Assembly: GCF_900119795.1 (NCBI RefSeq)
Contig: NZ_LT634361.1
Coordinates: 1,240,001 to 1,304,000, forward strand
From: Tenacibaculum maritimum NCIMB 2154
Lineage (GTDB): Bacteria; Bacteroidota; Bacteroidia; Flavobacteriales; Flavobacteriaceae
Direction: 5' to 3'
DNA length: 64,000 nucleotides
In this document: positions 35,994 through 45,453 of the stretch, piece by piece
Position numbering within the stretch: the stretch's first letter is position 1
Layout of the letters: the number at the start of each line of letters is the position of its first letter
Translations under genes and position numbers: made by a program
The notes under the pieces: generated by a model
Told to the model about the DNA's origin: nothing
Databases searched by the model: none
The model's input: the letters and a program-made list of their open reading frames with translations, nothing else

Positions 35994-36674
35994 TTAAGTT
36001 AATGTTAAGTTAATAGAAAAGGTATATGTTACATTTACAGGTACCCCTTTATATTTACCTGCACTAAACTGAGGAAGTTTTAATAGAACTCTATTAATTT
36101 CATTTGTTAATATTTTATTTTCGTTAGAGCTCAAAATCTGAGTTTTTTTTACATTCCCTTTGATATCTATGGTAAAACGAATAAATATTTTGTCTTTTGT
36201 AGTTATTTCAGAAAATCTTTCGTAGTTGAAGTTCTGATTGAAATGTTTGTTGATACTAGATTTGAAGCATTGTATGTTTTTTTCTTTAGTACTGTACTTG
36301 CAATTAGGGAACAGTGGTGGTTCATCAACAGTAACAAACAATATTTCTTTTTGAAGAGAAGGGGTTTGCTTATCCGTGTTAATTTTGGGAAGCGAGTTAT
36401 TGAAAGGAACTTTTTTGAAAGAAGCTTTCTGCGTATTGATTTTATTAAATCTATGGTGAATTTTTTTTCTTGAATAAGTATGCTGAATACTTGTTTTTTG
36501 AGCTTTTTTTGTTGTTTGTAGAGAGGAAGTAGGGGAGGAAGTAGTTTCTATAGCGCATTTGCTGATTTCGATAGCATTAATATCCAATACTATTTGGCCA
36601 GAAGATTCGCATCGATTCTGCGCTGTTATTAGGTTAAGGTAAGAAGAAAATAATAAAATAAACATAGCTTTCAT
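35994..36674 (-). CDS. Exported TonB C-terminal-like protein, most diverged paralogue
   Basis: This third paralogue has 226 residues from the ATG at 36674. The N-terminus, KAMFILLFSSYLNLITAQ, is a signal peptide. An upstream ATG at 36716 adds 14 residues and lies before the CCCCC run (36693-36689), which sits in the leaders of its relatives, so I choose 36674. The Cys pair near the N-terminus, the pair before the domain (PNCKYSTKEKNIQCF) and the TonB_C-like end (KLPQFSAGKYKG, VTYTFSINL) are kept, but IEGR is lost. The function is unknown. Confidence 0.68.
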   Translation of the reverse strand: MKAMFILLFSSYLNLITAQNRCESSGQIVLDINAIEISKCAIETTSSPTSSLQTTKKAQKTSIQHTYSRKKIHHRFNKINTQKASFKKVPFNNSLPKINTDKQTPSLQKEILFVTVDEPPLFPNCKYSTKEKNIQCFKSSINKHFNQNFNYERFSEITTKDKIFIRFTIDIKGNVKKTQILSSNENKILTNEINRVLLKLPQFSAGKYKGVPVNVTYTFSINLTLT

Positions 36675-36808
36675 TTTGATACATATTTGGGGGTGAAAGA
36701 TCGAGGTAAATATCAAAAAAAAACGGTGTTTATCTTTTTAAGATACCATTATTACTACTTTAAATAATATGATTAGGAAAGCGCGAAGTTTAACATTTTC
36801 TTAAAGTA

Positions 36809-36839
36809 AAAAGCTCTCAATATTAAATTGAGAGCTTTT
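36809..36839 (-). terminator. Intrinsic terminator of the cyclophilin-FKBP gene
   Basis: AAAAGCTCTCAAT (36809-36821) pairs with ATTGAGAGCTTTT (36827-36839). On the minus strand it lies just beyond the stop codon and is followed by T-rich sequence. Confidence 0.8.
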
Positions 36840-36858
36840 ATCTTTTCAAAAGAAGTAA

Positions 36859-37788
36859 TTATTTAACGTCCATTAGTTCAACATCAAATATAAGTGTTGC
36901 ATTAGGAGGAATAACCCCTCCGGCTCCAGCAGCCCCATAAGCTAAATGCGAAGGAATTACTAAGCGTGCTTTATCTCCTACTTTTAATAATTGGATACCT
37001 TCGTCCCAACCTGCAATTACTTGACCTACCCCAATGGCAAATTCAATTGGTTGCTTGCGTTTATAAGAAGAATCAAATACAGTTCCGTCTAGTAACTGAC
37101 CTTTATAATGGACAGCTACGTTAGCTCCCTTAGTAGCTTGCTTTCCGCTACCATTTTGTAAGATTTTATAGCGTAATCCACTTGGTGTTTCATCATATCC
37201 AGCGGCAACTGAATCTAACAATTCTTTTTGTTTTGCTTTTTCTGCCGCTTCACGTTTTTCTCTAGCCCCTTCAAAAGACCTAAAAGCTTCCACAGCGTTA
37301 AAAGATGTAGCTTCTTCTCCAACGCGAATGATTTCTACTTGCATATCATCTCCTTGTGCTATTGCATCAACAATTTCTTGACCTTCTATGACATTTCCAA
37401 AAACAGTATGTTTTCCATCTAACCAAGGTGTTGGTACATGTGTAATAAAGAATTGAGATCCGTTTGTGCCTGGTCCTGCATTTGCCATGGATAGTTTTCC
37501 AGGAGCATTGTGTTTTAATTCGGGGTGGATTTCATCATCAAATTTGTACCCAGGATTTCCAGTACCTGTTCCTTGAGGGCAGCCTCCTTGAATCATAAAA
37601 TCAGGGATGACTCTATGGAATTTAAGTCCGTTGTAATACGGAGTTCCTTGTGGTTTAGCTGAGTTTTCCAAATTTCCTTCAGCTAAAGCAACAAAATTAC
37701 CAACTGTTCCTGGTGTTTTTTCATATTCTAAATTTACTAAGATCTCCCCTTTAGGAGTTGTAAACTTTGCGTAGATTCCGTTATTCAT
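36859..37788 (-). CDS. Cyclophilin-FKBP fusion peptidylprolyl isomerase
   Basis: This 309-residue protein joins a cyclophilin (about 5-165, with [16 protein letters not shown] and NGSQFFIT) to an FKBP domain (about 205-309, with [23 protein letters not shown] and [13 protein letters not shown]) through a lysine- and glutamate-rich linker. Both are prolyl isomerase folds; such hybrids are known in Flavobacterium. There is no signal peptide, so it is probably cytoplasmic. An upstream ATG at 37848 would overlap the next gene on the strand and adds 20 residues not seen in cyclophilins, so I start at 37788. Confidence 0.9.
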   Translation of the reverse strand: MNNGIYAKFTTPKGEILVNLEYEKTPGTVGNFVALAEGNLENSAKPQGTPYYNGLKFHRVIPDFMIQGGCPQGTGTGNPGYKFDDEIHPELKHNAPGKLSMANAGPGTNGSQFFITHVPTPWLDGKHTVFGNVIEGQEIVDAIAQGDDMQVEIIRVGEEATSFNAVEAFRSFEGAREKREAAEKAKQKELLDSVAAGYDETPSGLRYKILQNGSGKQATKGANVAVHYKGQLLDGTVFDSSYKRKQPIEFAIGVGQVIAGWDEGIQLLKVGDKARLVIPSHLAYGAAGAGGVIPPNATLIFDVELMDVK

Positions 37789-37816
37789 TATCTTGTTTTT
37801 AATTCTATTCTTAAAT

Positions 37817-39445
37817 TTATTTTGAAGCGGATAAAGTTGATAACTCAAAGCTTAATCCTGCATTTATATTACTTGTATTCATATTACCAAAGGGAGCAAC
37901 CATTTTACCTATAGATGAAAATAAAGAGATGCTAGGAGATATATGGTAACTTATTCCAAGAGATGGGCGAATAACAATTCCTTCACCTGTATCTACCCCA
38001 GCTCCGCCAGCAGCTCCAATCATTCCTTCTAAATGTACTCTTAATTTCTCGTCTAAAAATCTAGGACTATATAGCCCTATGCCGACTAATCCGTGAGCGT
38101 ATCCTCCTGATTTCCCTTTATAAGCAAATCCAGCTTCTCCTATAACATAGAAGGTATTATTTATATCATAGTTAAACTGTATTGCTAATAATTGTAAATC
38201 GGTTTTAGGAGCATCTGTTTTAGCAACCTTAAAATAACTTTGATTCAGTAAAGCTATTCTAATGCCTTGCGTATATAAGTTTTGATACTCTTCTGTAGCA
38301 AAGTAGGTTCCTCCATTAAAACTAGTATATTTCAATCCAAAACCTAAAGTATAAGCTTCTAAATCTCCTGTAATGGCTCTATAGTATCCCCCATGACTAC
38401 TTAATGAGAAACGATTAGAAAGTGCTAGGTTAATTCCAGCACTAGGGTACATCATTAAACCTCCCTCAGGAGCAATGCGCCCGCCAGCGGCTCCAATACC
38501 TAGTTTACCAAATAAATTAAGCCGTTCAGATAAGTTTAGATGGTAACCAGCACCAAAAAACAAATCCATAAAACCAGCTCGCAATCCTTTGTAAATGGCA
38601 TCTGTATGAGCGAAAAGAAAGACCTGCTCATTCATATATTTTTGATATTCAAAACCTATTACATATAAGGTTGCTCTTAAAGGAGCTTGTTGATTTGCAT
38701 CATCTTTTCTAGAGTTTCCAAAAGGGAAAAAGAAATCAAAACGCACTTGTTGCGCATTTTTAATAGCAGCTCGTTTCCAAAGGTTATTTTTAGAAAGTGA
38801 AGTATTAATAAATTCTTTTTGTGCTTGTTGATAATCGGTAAAACGTAAAATACTAGGTATCTCAAGAAATAGAGAAATACTGTTACTTTTTATCTTTCCC
38901 GAGTAAAAATTTAAATGACTGTATTGAACGCCGAATGAAAATGCCTTTTTTTTATATTGAAAACCTAAATTTGTATTAATAAAGGCACCATCGTTTACTA
39001 AATACCTATATCCACCGCCACCCCCAAAGTGGAAATTAGTGTCGAAATATAAGTTTTTGAAAAGGTGTTTATGAATACCGACTTCAATTCCTAATGTAAA
39101 CAGACCTCCTTGATCTCCAGTGATAGCTGAATGGATAGCAGCTCCACCATATAGCCACTCATTAAATGGGACTTGATAGTGTAATCCCATGAGCCCCATT
39201 GTATTTTTTAAGTTAGGGAATGATGAGGTAGGCATTTGCACAGGAATAAAATTGAGACGAACTCTATTTACGAGTTTTTTTCCTTGAAATTCTTCTAAAT
39301 TTTTTTGCTGACTAAAACAATGGGGCAGTAAAAATAAAAATAATAAAAGAAATCCGATGTTATATGTAATAAAAGCGATACTTCCCCTTATTTTTAAAAG
39401 GATAGTATTGCTTTTTTTTATACTAATATAAGTGCAGTATTTCAT
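37817..39445 (-). CDS. Putative outer-membrane beta-barrel protein
   Basis: This protein of about 542 residues has a long basic N-terminus and a hydrophobic export segment ([17 protein letters not shown]). A region of alternating aromatic and glycine residues follows (for example [24 protein letters not shown] and FGAGYHLN), typical of an outer-membrane barrel. Two similar halves may exist. I do not recognise the family. The upstream ATG at 39487 overlaps the end of prfC; the ATG at 39445 avoids this. It lies directly downstream of prfC, 28 bases away, with no clear promoter. The role is unknown. Confidence 0.6.
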   Translation of the reverse strand: MKYCTYISIKKSNTILLKIRGSIAFITYNIGFLLLFLFLLPHCFSQQKNLEEFQGKKLVNRVRLNFIPVQMPTSSFPNLKNTMGLMGLHYQVPFNEWLYGGAAIHSAITGDQGGLFTLGIEVGIHKHLFKNLYFDTNFHFGGGGGYRYLVNDGAFINTNLGFQYKKKAFSFGVQYSHLNFYSGKIKSNSISLFLEIPSILRFTDYQQAQKEFINTSLSKNNLWKRAAIKNAQQVRFDFFFPFGNSRKDDANQQAPLRATLYVIGFEYQKYMNEQVFLFAHTDAIYKGLRAGFMDLFFGAGYHLNLSERLNLFGKLGIGAAGGRIAPEGGLMMYPSAGINLALSNRFSLSSHGGYYRAITGDLEAYTLGFGLKYTSFNGGTYFATEEYQNLYTQGIRIALLNQSYFKVAKTDAPKTDLQLLAIQFNYDINNTFYVIGEAGFAYKGKSGGYAHGLVGIGLYSPRFLDEKLRVHLEGMIGAAGGAGVDTGEGIVIRPSLGISYHISPSISLFSSIGKMVAPFGNMNTSNINAGLSFELSTLSASK

Positions 39446-39473
39446 CTTTTGAATGATGCCCAATTTTAGATAA

Positions 39474-41063
39474 TTAATCAAACTCACTTGTAAAATGCAA
39501 TTTTACAGAAGGGTATTTACTTTGTGTCATCTGAATTGTAAATTCAGAATCAGCTAAAAACACCAATTGACCTTGCTTATCTTTTGCTAGGTAGCGCTGT
39601 TTTACACGTTTAAATTCTTTAAATTCTTCATTTTTTTCATCTTCGGGTTGTACCCAACAAGCTTTGTGTACCTGAATGTTTTCGTAAGTACATTTAGCGC
39701 CATATTCATGCTCTAAACGGTATTGAATAACTTCATATTGGAGAGCTCCTACGGTACCTATAATTCTTCTACCATTGATATCCAATGTAAATAATTGGGC
39801 TACTCCTTCATCCATTAATTGATCCAAACCTTTATATAATTGCTTAGATTTCATAGGATCTGCGTTATTCACATATCGGAAATGTTCAGGAGAAAAGCTA
39901 GGAATACCTTTAAAATTTAGTATTTCACCTTCTGTAAGCGTATCTCCAATTTTAAAATTTCCTGTATCGTGTAAGCCAACAATATCTCCAGGGAAAGATT
40001 CATCTATAATTGCTTTTTTTTCTGCAAAAAATGCATTCGGACTAGAAAATTTTACTTTTTTGCCATTTCGAACATGTAAATAGGGAGAGTTTCTTTTAAA
40101 AACACCTGAAACAATTTTAATAAAAGCTAAGCGATCTCGATGTTTAGGGTCCATGTTTGCATGAATTTTAAAAACGAATCCTGTTAGTTTTTCTTCTTTA
40201 GAATCTACCAAACGTTCCTCCGCTTTTTTAGGTTGAGGTTGTGGAGCAATTTCAATAAAAGCATCTAGCAATTCTTTTACTCCAAAGTTATTTAAAGCAG
40301 ATCCAAAGAAAACGGGTTGAAGGTTTCCTGCTAAGTATTCTTCTTGACGAAATTTAGGATATACTTCATAAACCAGCTCTAGTTCTTCTCGTAAGGTTTC
40401 CGCGGCGCTTTCACCAATTATTTGATCCAATTCAGGGTTCGTAATGTCATTAAATTGAACACCCTCAGAAATAGTTGTCTTATGATCTCCTGAAAATAAA
40501 TTTATTTTCTTCTCCCAAATATTATAAATTCCTTTAAAATCATACCCCATTCCAATAGGAAAGCTCATAGGGGTAACGTGTAATCCTAACTTTTGCTCTA
40601 CTTCATCCAATAAATCAAAAGCATCTTTACCTTCTCTATCTAGTTTATTAATAAAAACAAGCATAGGAATGTTACGCATTCTACAAACTTCTACTAGTTT
40701 TTCTGTTTGTGGTTCTACTCCCTTGGCAACATCAATAACAACAATAACGCTATCTACGGCAGTTAGCGTTCTGAAAGTATCTTCTGCAAAATCTTTATGC
40801 CCAGGAGTATCTAATATATTTATTTTTTTGTCTTTATAAATAAATGCTAATACAGAGGTTGCAACAGAGATACCACGTTGGCGTTCTATTTCCATAAAAT
40901 CAGAAGTAGCTCCTTTTTTTATTTTATTATTCTTAACGGCACCTGCTTCTTGAATAGCTCCTCCGAAGAGTAATAATTTTTCTGTTAAAGTAGTTTTACC
41001 AGCATCTGGATGCGATATAATTCCGAATGTACGTCTCTTCTGTATTTCTTCTAAAAAACTCAT
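39474..41063 (-). CDS. prfC: Peptide chain release factor 3
   Basis: This 529-residue translational GTPase removes RF1 or RF2 from the ribosome after release. The G1 loop SHPDAGKTTLTEKLL, the RQRGISVATS switch, DTPGHKDF and NKLDREGKD are all present and the length is standard. A strong minus-strand promoter lies upstream (TATCTTTG at 41089-41082, with TTTG 20 bases before it). The divergent idi operon begins within the same region. Confidence 0.95.
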   Translation of the reverse strand: MSFLEEIQKRRTFGIISHPDAGKTTLTEKLLLFGGAIQEAGAVKNNKIKKGATSDFMEIERQRGISVATSVLAFIYKDKKINILDTPGHKDFAEDTFRTLTAVDSVIVVIDVAKGVEPQTEKLVEVCRMRNIPMLVFINKLDREGKDAFDLLDEVEQKLGLHVTPMSFPIGMGYDFKGIYNIWEKKINLFSGDHKTTISEGVQFNDITNPELDQIIGESAAETLREELELVYEVYPKFRQEEYLAGNLQPVFFGSALNNFGVKELLDAFIEIAPQPQPKKAEERLVDSKEEKLTGFVFKIHANMDPKHRDRLAFIKIVSGVFKRNSPYLHVRNGKKVKFSSPNAFFAEKKAIIDESFPGDIVGLHDTGNFKIGDTLTEGEILNFKGIPSFSPEHFRYVNNADPMKSKQLYKGLDQLMDEGVAQLFTLDINGRRIIGTVGALQYEVIQYRLEHEYGAKCTYENIQVHKACWVQPEDEKNEEFKEFKRVKQRYLAKDKQGQLVFLADSEFTIQMTQSKYPSVKLHFTSEFD

Positions 41064-41081
41064 CTATAAATTTTAAGGTTG

Positions 41082-41113
41082 CAAAGATACGTTTTAAACT
41101 GGAACTGTTCAAA
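41082..41113 (-). promoter_or_regulatory. Promoter of prfC
   Basis: On the minus strand, TTTG (41113-41110), 20 bases, then TATCTTTG (41089-41082) match the Bacteroidetes -33 and -7 boxes, 19 bases before the ATG. Confidence 0.75.
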
Positions 41114-41123
41114 GGATTAATTG

Positions 41124-41151
41124 TTGAACTAATATCATTTTTGTAAGTTTG
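41124..41151 (+). promoter_or_regulatory. Promoter of the idi-queD-manA operon
   Basis: TTG (41124-41126), 17 bases, then TAAGTTTG (41144-41151) form a -33/-7 pair 19 bases before the idi ATG. It lies back to back with the prfC promoter. Confidence 0.7.
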
Positions 41152-41170
41152 CCTCTCGTAAAATGAATAT

Positions 41171-41689
41171 ATGGAAGAACAAGTAATTTTGGTAGATGAG
41201 CATGACAATCAGTTAGGATTGATGCCAAAGATGGAAGCTCATGAGAAGGCACTATTGCATAGGGCATTTTCTGTATTTGTATTTAACGATAAAAAAGAAT
41301 TGTTGTTACAGCAAAGAGCAGCAGACAAATATCATTCTCCTTTATTGTGGACGAATACTTGTTGTTCTCATCAAAGAAATGGAGAGAGTTCTTTAGAAGC
41401 AGGAAGGAGAAGGTTGCAGGAAGAAATGGGATTCACTTGTGAATTGGAAGAAGTTTTTTGGTTTATATACAAAGCTCCATTTGATAATGGATTAACAGAG
41501 CATGAGCTAGATCATGTAATGATAGGAAAGTATAATGATAAACCAATCATAAACAAGGAAGAAGTTGCCGCTTATAAATGGATGCGTTTAGAAGAAGTAA
41601 AAGAAGATATAAAAAGGAAACCAGCAATATATACAGAATGGTTTAAAATCATATTTAAAGAGTCATATTCAAAATTAGTAAATGCCTAG
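41171..41689 (+). CDS. idi: Isopentenyl-diphosphate delta-isomerase, type I
   Basis: This 172-residue Nudix-fold enzyme converts isopentenyl diphosphate to dimethylallyl diphosphate in isoprenoid synthesis. Key features are the catalytic-cysteine motif TNTCCSHQ, the Nudix-like segment RRRLQEEMGF, and EHELDHVMIG with acidic metal and catalytic residues. It begins a three-gene operon and overlaps queD by 8 bases. It has no functional link to the two following genes that I can see. Confidence 0.93.
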   Translation: MEEQVILVDEHDNQLGLMPKMEAHEKALLHRAFSVFVFNDKKELLLQQRAADKYHSPLLWTNTCCSHQRNGESSLEAGRRRLQEEMGFTCELEEVFWFIYKAPFDNGLTEHELDHVMIGKYNDKPIINKEEVAAYKWMRLEEVKEDIKRKPAIYTEWFKIIFKESYSKLVNA

Positions 41690-42095
41690 AGTAACTGTAC
41701 ATAGAAAAGCTCATTTTAATGCAGCACATAGATTACATAGAGAAGATTGGTCAGAGGAAAAAAATAATCTTTTTTTTGGGAAATGTAGCAATCCAAACTA
41801 TCATGGGCATAATTATGAATTGATTGTTTCATTAACAGGAGAAGTAGATAAGGAAACAGGTTTTGTTTACGATTTAGGAAAACTTAAAAAATTAATAGAA
41901 GAAGAAATAGAAGAAGCTTTTGATCATAAGAATTTAAATATCGAAGTGACGGAGTTTAAAGACTTGAATCCAACAGCTGAAAATATCGCAATTGTAATTT
42001 ATAACAAATTGCGTGTAAAGATTTTAAAAAAACTCGACTTAAAGATTACATTATATGAAACCCCAAGAAATTACGTAAGTTATAGCGGAGAATAA
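41682..42095 (+). CDS. queD: 6-pyruvoyl-tetrahydropterin synthase / QueD family protein
   Basis: This 137-residue protein has the zinc-binding histidines (HFNAAH, then NYHGHNYEL), the nearby cysteine in GKCSNPN, and the GFVYDLGKLK motif of the PTPS/QueD fold. The final ETPRNYVSY also fits. It may make 6-carboxytetrahydropterin for queuosine or act in pterin synthesis; no other que gene is nearby to decide. Confidence 0.85.
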   Translation: MPRVTVHRKAHFNAAHRLHREDWSEEKNNLFFGKCSNPNYHGHNYELIVSLTGEVDKETGFVYDLGKLKKLIEEEIEEAFDHKNLNIEVTEFKDLNPTAENIAIVIYNKLRVKILKKLDLKITLYETPRNYVSYSGE

Positions 42096-42099
42096 TTAT

Positions 42100-43077
42100 A
42101 TGAAGATAGATCAGTTGTTAAAATTTGAGCCAATTTTAAAAGAGAAAGTTTGGGGAGGAGAAAAATTAATAAAACTTCTTAATAAAAAAGATTCTAGAAA
42201 AAATATAGGTGAAAGTTGGGAAATATCAGACATAGGAAAGGATGTTTCTGTGGTAGCAACAGGAAATTATAAAGGTGCTTCATTAACTGAATTGATTCAA
42301 GAATATAAAGGAAATTTAGTAGGGGAGAAAGTATATCAGCAATTTGGAGATAAGTTTCCTCTATTAGTTAAGTTCATAGATGCTAAAAAAACATTAAGTA
42401 TTCAGTTACATCCTAACGATGAATTGGCTAAAAAAAGACACCATTCTTTTGGTAAAACAGAGATGTGGTATATTATGCAGGCTGATAAGTATGCAAACTT
42501 AATTGTGGGATTTAAAAAGGATTCGAATACAGAAGAATATCTACATCACTTGAATAATAAGTCTTTGCTAGGTATTTTAAATGTAGATGAAGTAAAAAAA
42601 GGAGATGTTTATTTTATACCTACAGGAACTATTCACGCGGTTGGAGCGGGGGTACTATTAGCAGAAATACAGCAACGATCAGATATCACTTACAGAGTGT
42701 ATGACTGGGATCGGAAAGATATTAACGGCGGTTATAGAGATTTGCATACGACGGAAGCGTTAGCTGCCATTGATTATAAAGCGAAAAAAAGGTATAACCA
42801 AGTGTATGATAAAATTGAGAATAAATCTTCGGAAATTGTATCATGTCCTTATTTTACCTCTAATATACTTTCAGTAACTCAGGAATTAAAAATAAATAAT
42901 AGTACCAAGGATTCTTTTGTGATTTATATGTGTGTAGAGGGAGCAGTTTCTTTTATTTACAAAAATCAGATAGAAAAGCTACAAAAAGGTGAAACTATTT
43001 TAATCCCAGCAAATGTAAGCGAGATGGAAATCACTGCAATTATACCTTCTGAATTGCTGGAGGTTTATATAAAATAG
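42100..43077 (+). CDS. manA: Mannose-6-phosphate isomerase, class I
   Basis: This 325-residue zinc enzyme interconverts mannose-6-phosphate and fructose-6-phosphate for surface sugar synthesis. Visible motifs are EKVWGGEKL at the start, LSIQLHPND and KTEMWYI in the metal site region, and IPTGTIHAVG. It follows queD by 4 bases. Its stop codon lies within the terminator hairpin. Confidence 0.93.
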   Translation: MKIDQLLKFEPILKEKVWGGEKLIKLLNKKDSRKNIGESWEISDIGKDVSVVATGNYKGASLTELIQEYKGNLVGEKVYQQFGDKFPLLVKFIDAKKTLSIQLHPNDELAKKRHHSFGKTEMWYIMQADKYANLIVGFKKDSNTEEYLHHLNNKSLLGILNVDEVKKGDVYFIPTGTIHAVGAGVLLAEIQQRSDITYRVYDWDRKDINGGYRDLHTTEALAAIDYKAKKRYNQVYDKIENKSSEIVSCPYFTSNILSVTQELKINNSTKDSFVIYMCVEGAVSFIYKNQIEKLQKGETILIPANVSEMEITAIIPSELLEVYIK

Positions 43078-43107
43078 GTTCAAAGGAATAGTTAATGAAC
43101 CTATTTT
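43071..43107. terminator. Terminator between manA and the convergent hypothetical gene
   Basis: AAAATAGGTTCA (43071-43082) pairs with TGAACCTATTTT (43096-43107), a perfect 12-bp stem with A- and T-runs on its two sides, so it can work in both directions. Confidence 0.75.
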
Positions 43108-43119
43108 AATTTAACTTTC

Positions 43120-43470
43120 TTAAGAGGCATTCTTAAAAGTATAGCCATATATTGCTTTACAAATGATATCTTGGTGTTTTTCCTTTTTCTTAGCTACTGT
43201 TATTTTTAATTCTAGCTCAGAATTACTTAATTTTTGGATGTGCTGTTTTACAATGAGCTCATCGTTTAAATAAGCTTTTTTTAAGATGTTAAATTCGAAT
43301 GATTTTAGATTCGTATTTAAAAGATTGCTGTATGGAGTAACAGACTGACTCGCAGAGAGAGCCACTTTATCATATAAAATGGAAGTTTTTAGTATTTTGT
43401 TTTTACTAACCTGTTTTTTATTGACAATAAATTGGAAAGAACTGTGGTGTTTTTTATGTTGCGATTTCAT
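43120..43470 (-). CDS. Hypothetical protein, possibly hotdog-like
   Basis: This 116-residue protein is basic, with a lysine- and histidine-rich N-terminus (MKSQHKKHHSS) and no signal peptide. The C-terminal half, with KKAYLNDELIVKQHIQKL then LELKITV and CKAIYGYTF, has the strand pattern of a hotdog thioesterase-like domain, but I see no catalytic motif and cannot name the family. It converges on manA and lies downstream of a candidate 49-residue gene on the same strand, separated from it by a terminator. Confidence 0.55.
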   Translation of the reverse strand: MKSQHKKHHSSFQFIVNKKQVSKNKILKTSILYDKVALSASQSVTPYSNLLNTNLKSFEFNILKKAYLNDELIVKQHIQKLSNSELELKITVAKKKEKHQDIICKAIYGYTFKNAS

Positions 43471-43626
43471 GGTTTTTAAGTATTAAGAGTAAGTAATATT
43501 GGTTCAGGTTCATGATTATTAAAAAGATTGCCAGATAAGATAAACATTCGGGTTTTGTAATAATTGCAAACTTGTTTTAAAGAAATGGTTAACGTGTACA
43601 TAATGATATATTTAAAATTAGTATAT

Positions 43627-43656
43627 AAAAAAAGGTGCCTTTATCAAAAGCACCTT
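43627..43656 (-). terminator. Terminator downstream of the candidate 49-residue gene
   Basis: On the minus strand, AAGGTGC (43656-43650) pairs with GCACCTT (43638-43632) across an 11-base loop, followed by a run of at least seven T residues. It lies 31 bases beyond the small ORF. Confidence 0.8.
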
Positions 43657-43687
43657 GTAGATTTATTATTATAGAAATTCTTTGTGT

Positions 43688-43837
43688 TTAAAAGAAACAA
43701 TTTACAGTGCTTTTCTCTATGTGCAAACATTTATGAGATTTAGAATAATTATAGCCGCGCATCATGGTAAATGTATTGTGGATAATGACATTTATCTTCT
43801 GTTTTAAAATTGCAGTTATATTTGTAAATTCTTTCAT
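43688..43837 (-). CDS. Candidate 49-residue protein
   Basis: An ATG at 43837 (minus) opens a 49-codon frame ending in TAA at 43690-43688. The product begins MKEFTNITAILKQKINV, contains MMRGYNYSKSH, and ends with STVNCFF. It has two cysteines and a basic middle, and no signal peptide or clear membrane helix. TACATTTG, a -7 box, ends 5 bases before the ATG (43849-43842), and an intrinsic terminator follows the stop. This fit of promoter, frame and terminator suggests a real transcript; whether it codes for protein or is a small RNA is open. Confidence 0.4.
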   Translation of the reverse strand: MKEFTNITAILKQKINVIIHNTFTMMRGYNYSKSHKCLHIEKSTVNCFF

Positions 43838-43949
43838 TGAGTCAAATGTATAAAATTAATTGAAAATTAAAGAAAGGCTTTAATATTTTTTTTGTTAAAG
43901 TTTTGTAAATCTAAGAGTTGTCGTAAATTCCTAAAAGCTTAGAAATATG

Positions 43950-43957
43950 TATCTTTG
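43950..43957 (+). promoter_or_regulatory. -7 box upstream of kdsB
   Basis: TATCTTTG fits TAnnTTTG. Transcription would begin about 43963, so the ATG at 43960 would not be in the transcript and the one at 43984 would be used. Confidence 0.6.
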
Positions 43958-43983
43958 AGATGAAATTTTATACCTTAATATTT

Positions 43984-44721
43984 ATGAAAATAATAGCCAT
44001 GATTCCGGCAAGATACAGCGCTTCGAGATTTCCTGGTAAACTAATGAAAGATTTAGGAGGAAAGCCAGTTATTGTGAGAACATATGAGGCAGCTATTAAA
44101 ACAAATTTATTTGATGATGTTTTTGTGGTTACTGATTCTGATATAATAAGTGAAGCTATTAAAGTTGCAAACGGAAATGTGATTAAAAGTGTAAAAGAGC
44201 ATGAGTGTGGATCAGATAGAATTGCTGAAGCAGTTAAAGAAATGGAGGTGGATATTGTTGTTAATGTACAAGGAGATGAGCCTTTTATAGATATGGAGTC
44301 TTTGGAAAAGTTAATAACTGTTTTTAAAAAAGATGATAAAAAAGAAGTAGATTTAGCATCATTAATGGTTCATATTACGAATAAAGAAGATATTGAGAAC
44401 CCTAATAATGTAAAAGTTATTACAGATAATAATAAAGTTGCATTGTATTTTTCGAGAAGTCCCATACCGTATCATAGAGATAAAAATATTGAAGTAAAAT
44501 ATTATAAGCACAAAGGAGTTTATGCTTTTAGGAAAGAGGCATTAATTGACTTTTATCATTTACCAATGACTCCTCTAGAGTCAGCTGAAAAGATAGAGTG
44601 TATCCGATATTTAGAAGTAGGGAAAAAAATTAAGATGGTTGAAACAGAAGTAGAGGCAGTTGGAATTGATACTCCTGAAGATTTAGAAAAAGCGATAAAA
44701 TATTTGTCAGAAAATGAATAA
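43984..44721 (+). CDS. kdsB: 3-deoxy-manno-octulosonate cytidylyltransferase
   Basis: This cytoplasmic enzyme of 245 residues activates KDO with CTP for lipopolysaccharide core synthesis. The N-terminus [19 protein letters not shown], then [21 protein letters not shown] and the EGVDTPEDLE-like end ([13 protein letters not shown]) are typical. Starting at 43984 removes an odd 8-residue extension and fits the predicted promoter. The HAD hydrolase gene overlaps its end by 8 bases. Confidence 0.94.
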   Translation: MKIIAMIPARYSASRFPGKLMKDLGGKPVIVRTYEAAIKTNLFDDVFVVTDSDIISEAIKVANGNVIKSVKEHECGSDRIAEAVKEMEVDIVVNVQGDEPFIDMESLEKLITVFKKDDKKEVDLASLMVHITNKEDIENPNNVKVITDNNKVALYFSRSPIPYHRDKNIEVKYYKHKGVYAFRKEALIDFYHLPMTPLESAEKIECIRYLEVGKKIKMVETEVEAVGIDTPEDLEKAIKYLSENE

Positions 44722-45412
44722 AGAAATAAAAGTTATTGCATTTGATGCAGATGATACTCTTTGGGTGAATGAAACTTATTTTAGAGAAGCAGAGAGAAGA
44801 TTTGCAAAATTATTATCAGCATACGAGACAGAGAATAAAATAGACCAAGAATTATTTAAAACAGAAATCAAAAATCTAACGATATACGGATATGGAGTGA
44901 AAGGCTTTATGTTATCAATGGTTGAAAGCGCTCTAGAACTATCTAATTATCGTATCAGTCAACAAGCTATAGAAGAAATTTTAGATATAGGAAAGGAAAT
45001 GCTTGAAAAACCTATAGAATTATTGGAAGGAGTAGAAGAGGTTTTACAAAACCTACAAGGAAAATATAAGTTGATTGTTGCAACTAAAGGAGATTTATTA
45101 GATCAAGAGCGAAAATTGGAACAATCTGGAATAGCAACATACTTTCATCATATTGAAGTGATGAGCGATAAAAAGGTTGAAGATTATCAGAAACTGCTTA
45201 AGCATTTAGATATAGTCCCCTCAGAGTTGTTGATGGTAGGGAATTCATTAAGGTCAGATATCTTACCTTTAATAAAAATAGGAGCTTCAGCTATTCATGT
45301 CCCTTTTCATACAACTTGGGCACATGAAGAGGTAACTAAAGAAGAGCAATCTGATACGGCTTACATTACCGTTTCTGAAATAAAAAATATTTTAAAATAT
45401 ATAAGCGCTTAG
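44714..45412 (+). CDS. HAD family hydrolase
   Basis: This 232-residue protein has HAD motif [12 protein letters not shown] (nucleophile Asp), a helical cap, the motif II region [10 protein letters not shown], a lysine in [11 protein letters not shown] (motif III), and motif [13 protein letters not shown]. The cap resembles the YjjG/phosphoglycolate-phosphatase subgroup. The substrate is unknown. The 8-base overlap with kdsB indicates translational coupling, so a phosphatase step on a sugar phosphate is possible, but it lacks the small size of KdsC. Confidence 0.85.
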   Translation: MNKEIKVIAFDADDTLWVNETYFREAERRFAKLLSAYETENKIDQELFKTEIKNLTIYGYGVKGFMLSMVESALELSNYRISQQAIEEILDIGKEMLEKPIELLEGVEEVLQNLQGKYKLIVATKGDLLDQERKLEQSGIATYFHHIEVMSDKKVEDYQKLLKHLDIVPSELLMVGNSLRSDILPLIKIGASAIHVPFHTTWAHEEVTKEEQSDTAYITVSEIKNILKYISA

Positions 45413-45423
45413 ATAAAATAGAC

Positions 45424-45431
45424 TAAATTTG
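45424..45431 (+). promoter_or_regulatory. -7 box upstream of the 88-residue gene
   Basis: TAAATTTG fits TAnnTTTG and lies 22 bases before the ATG at 45454. Confidence 0.5.
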
Positions 45432-45453
45432 CGTGGTATAAATAAAACAAATT

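Noticed and set aside
36675..36716. Upstream ATG for the third exported TonB_C gene
   Set aside because: It lies before the leader C-run and would put polar residues in front of the signal peptide.
43960..43983. Upstream ATG of kdsB
   Set aside because: It adds residues not seen in the family and sits only 3 bases after the -7 box.
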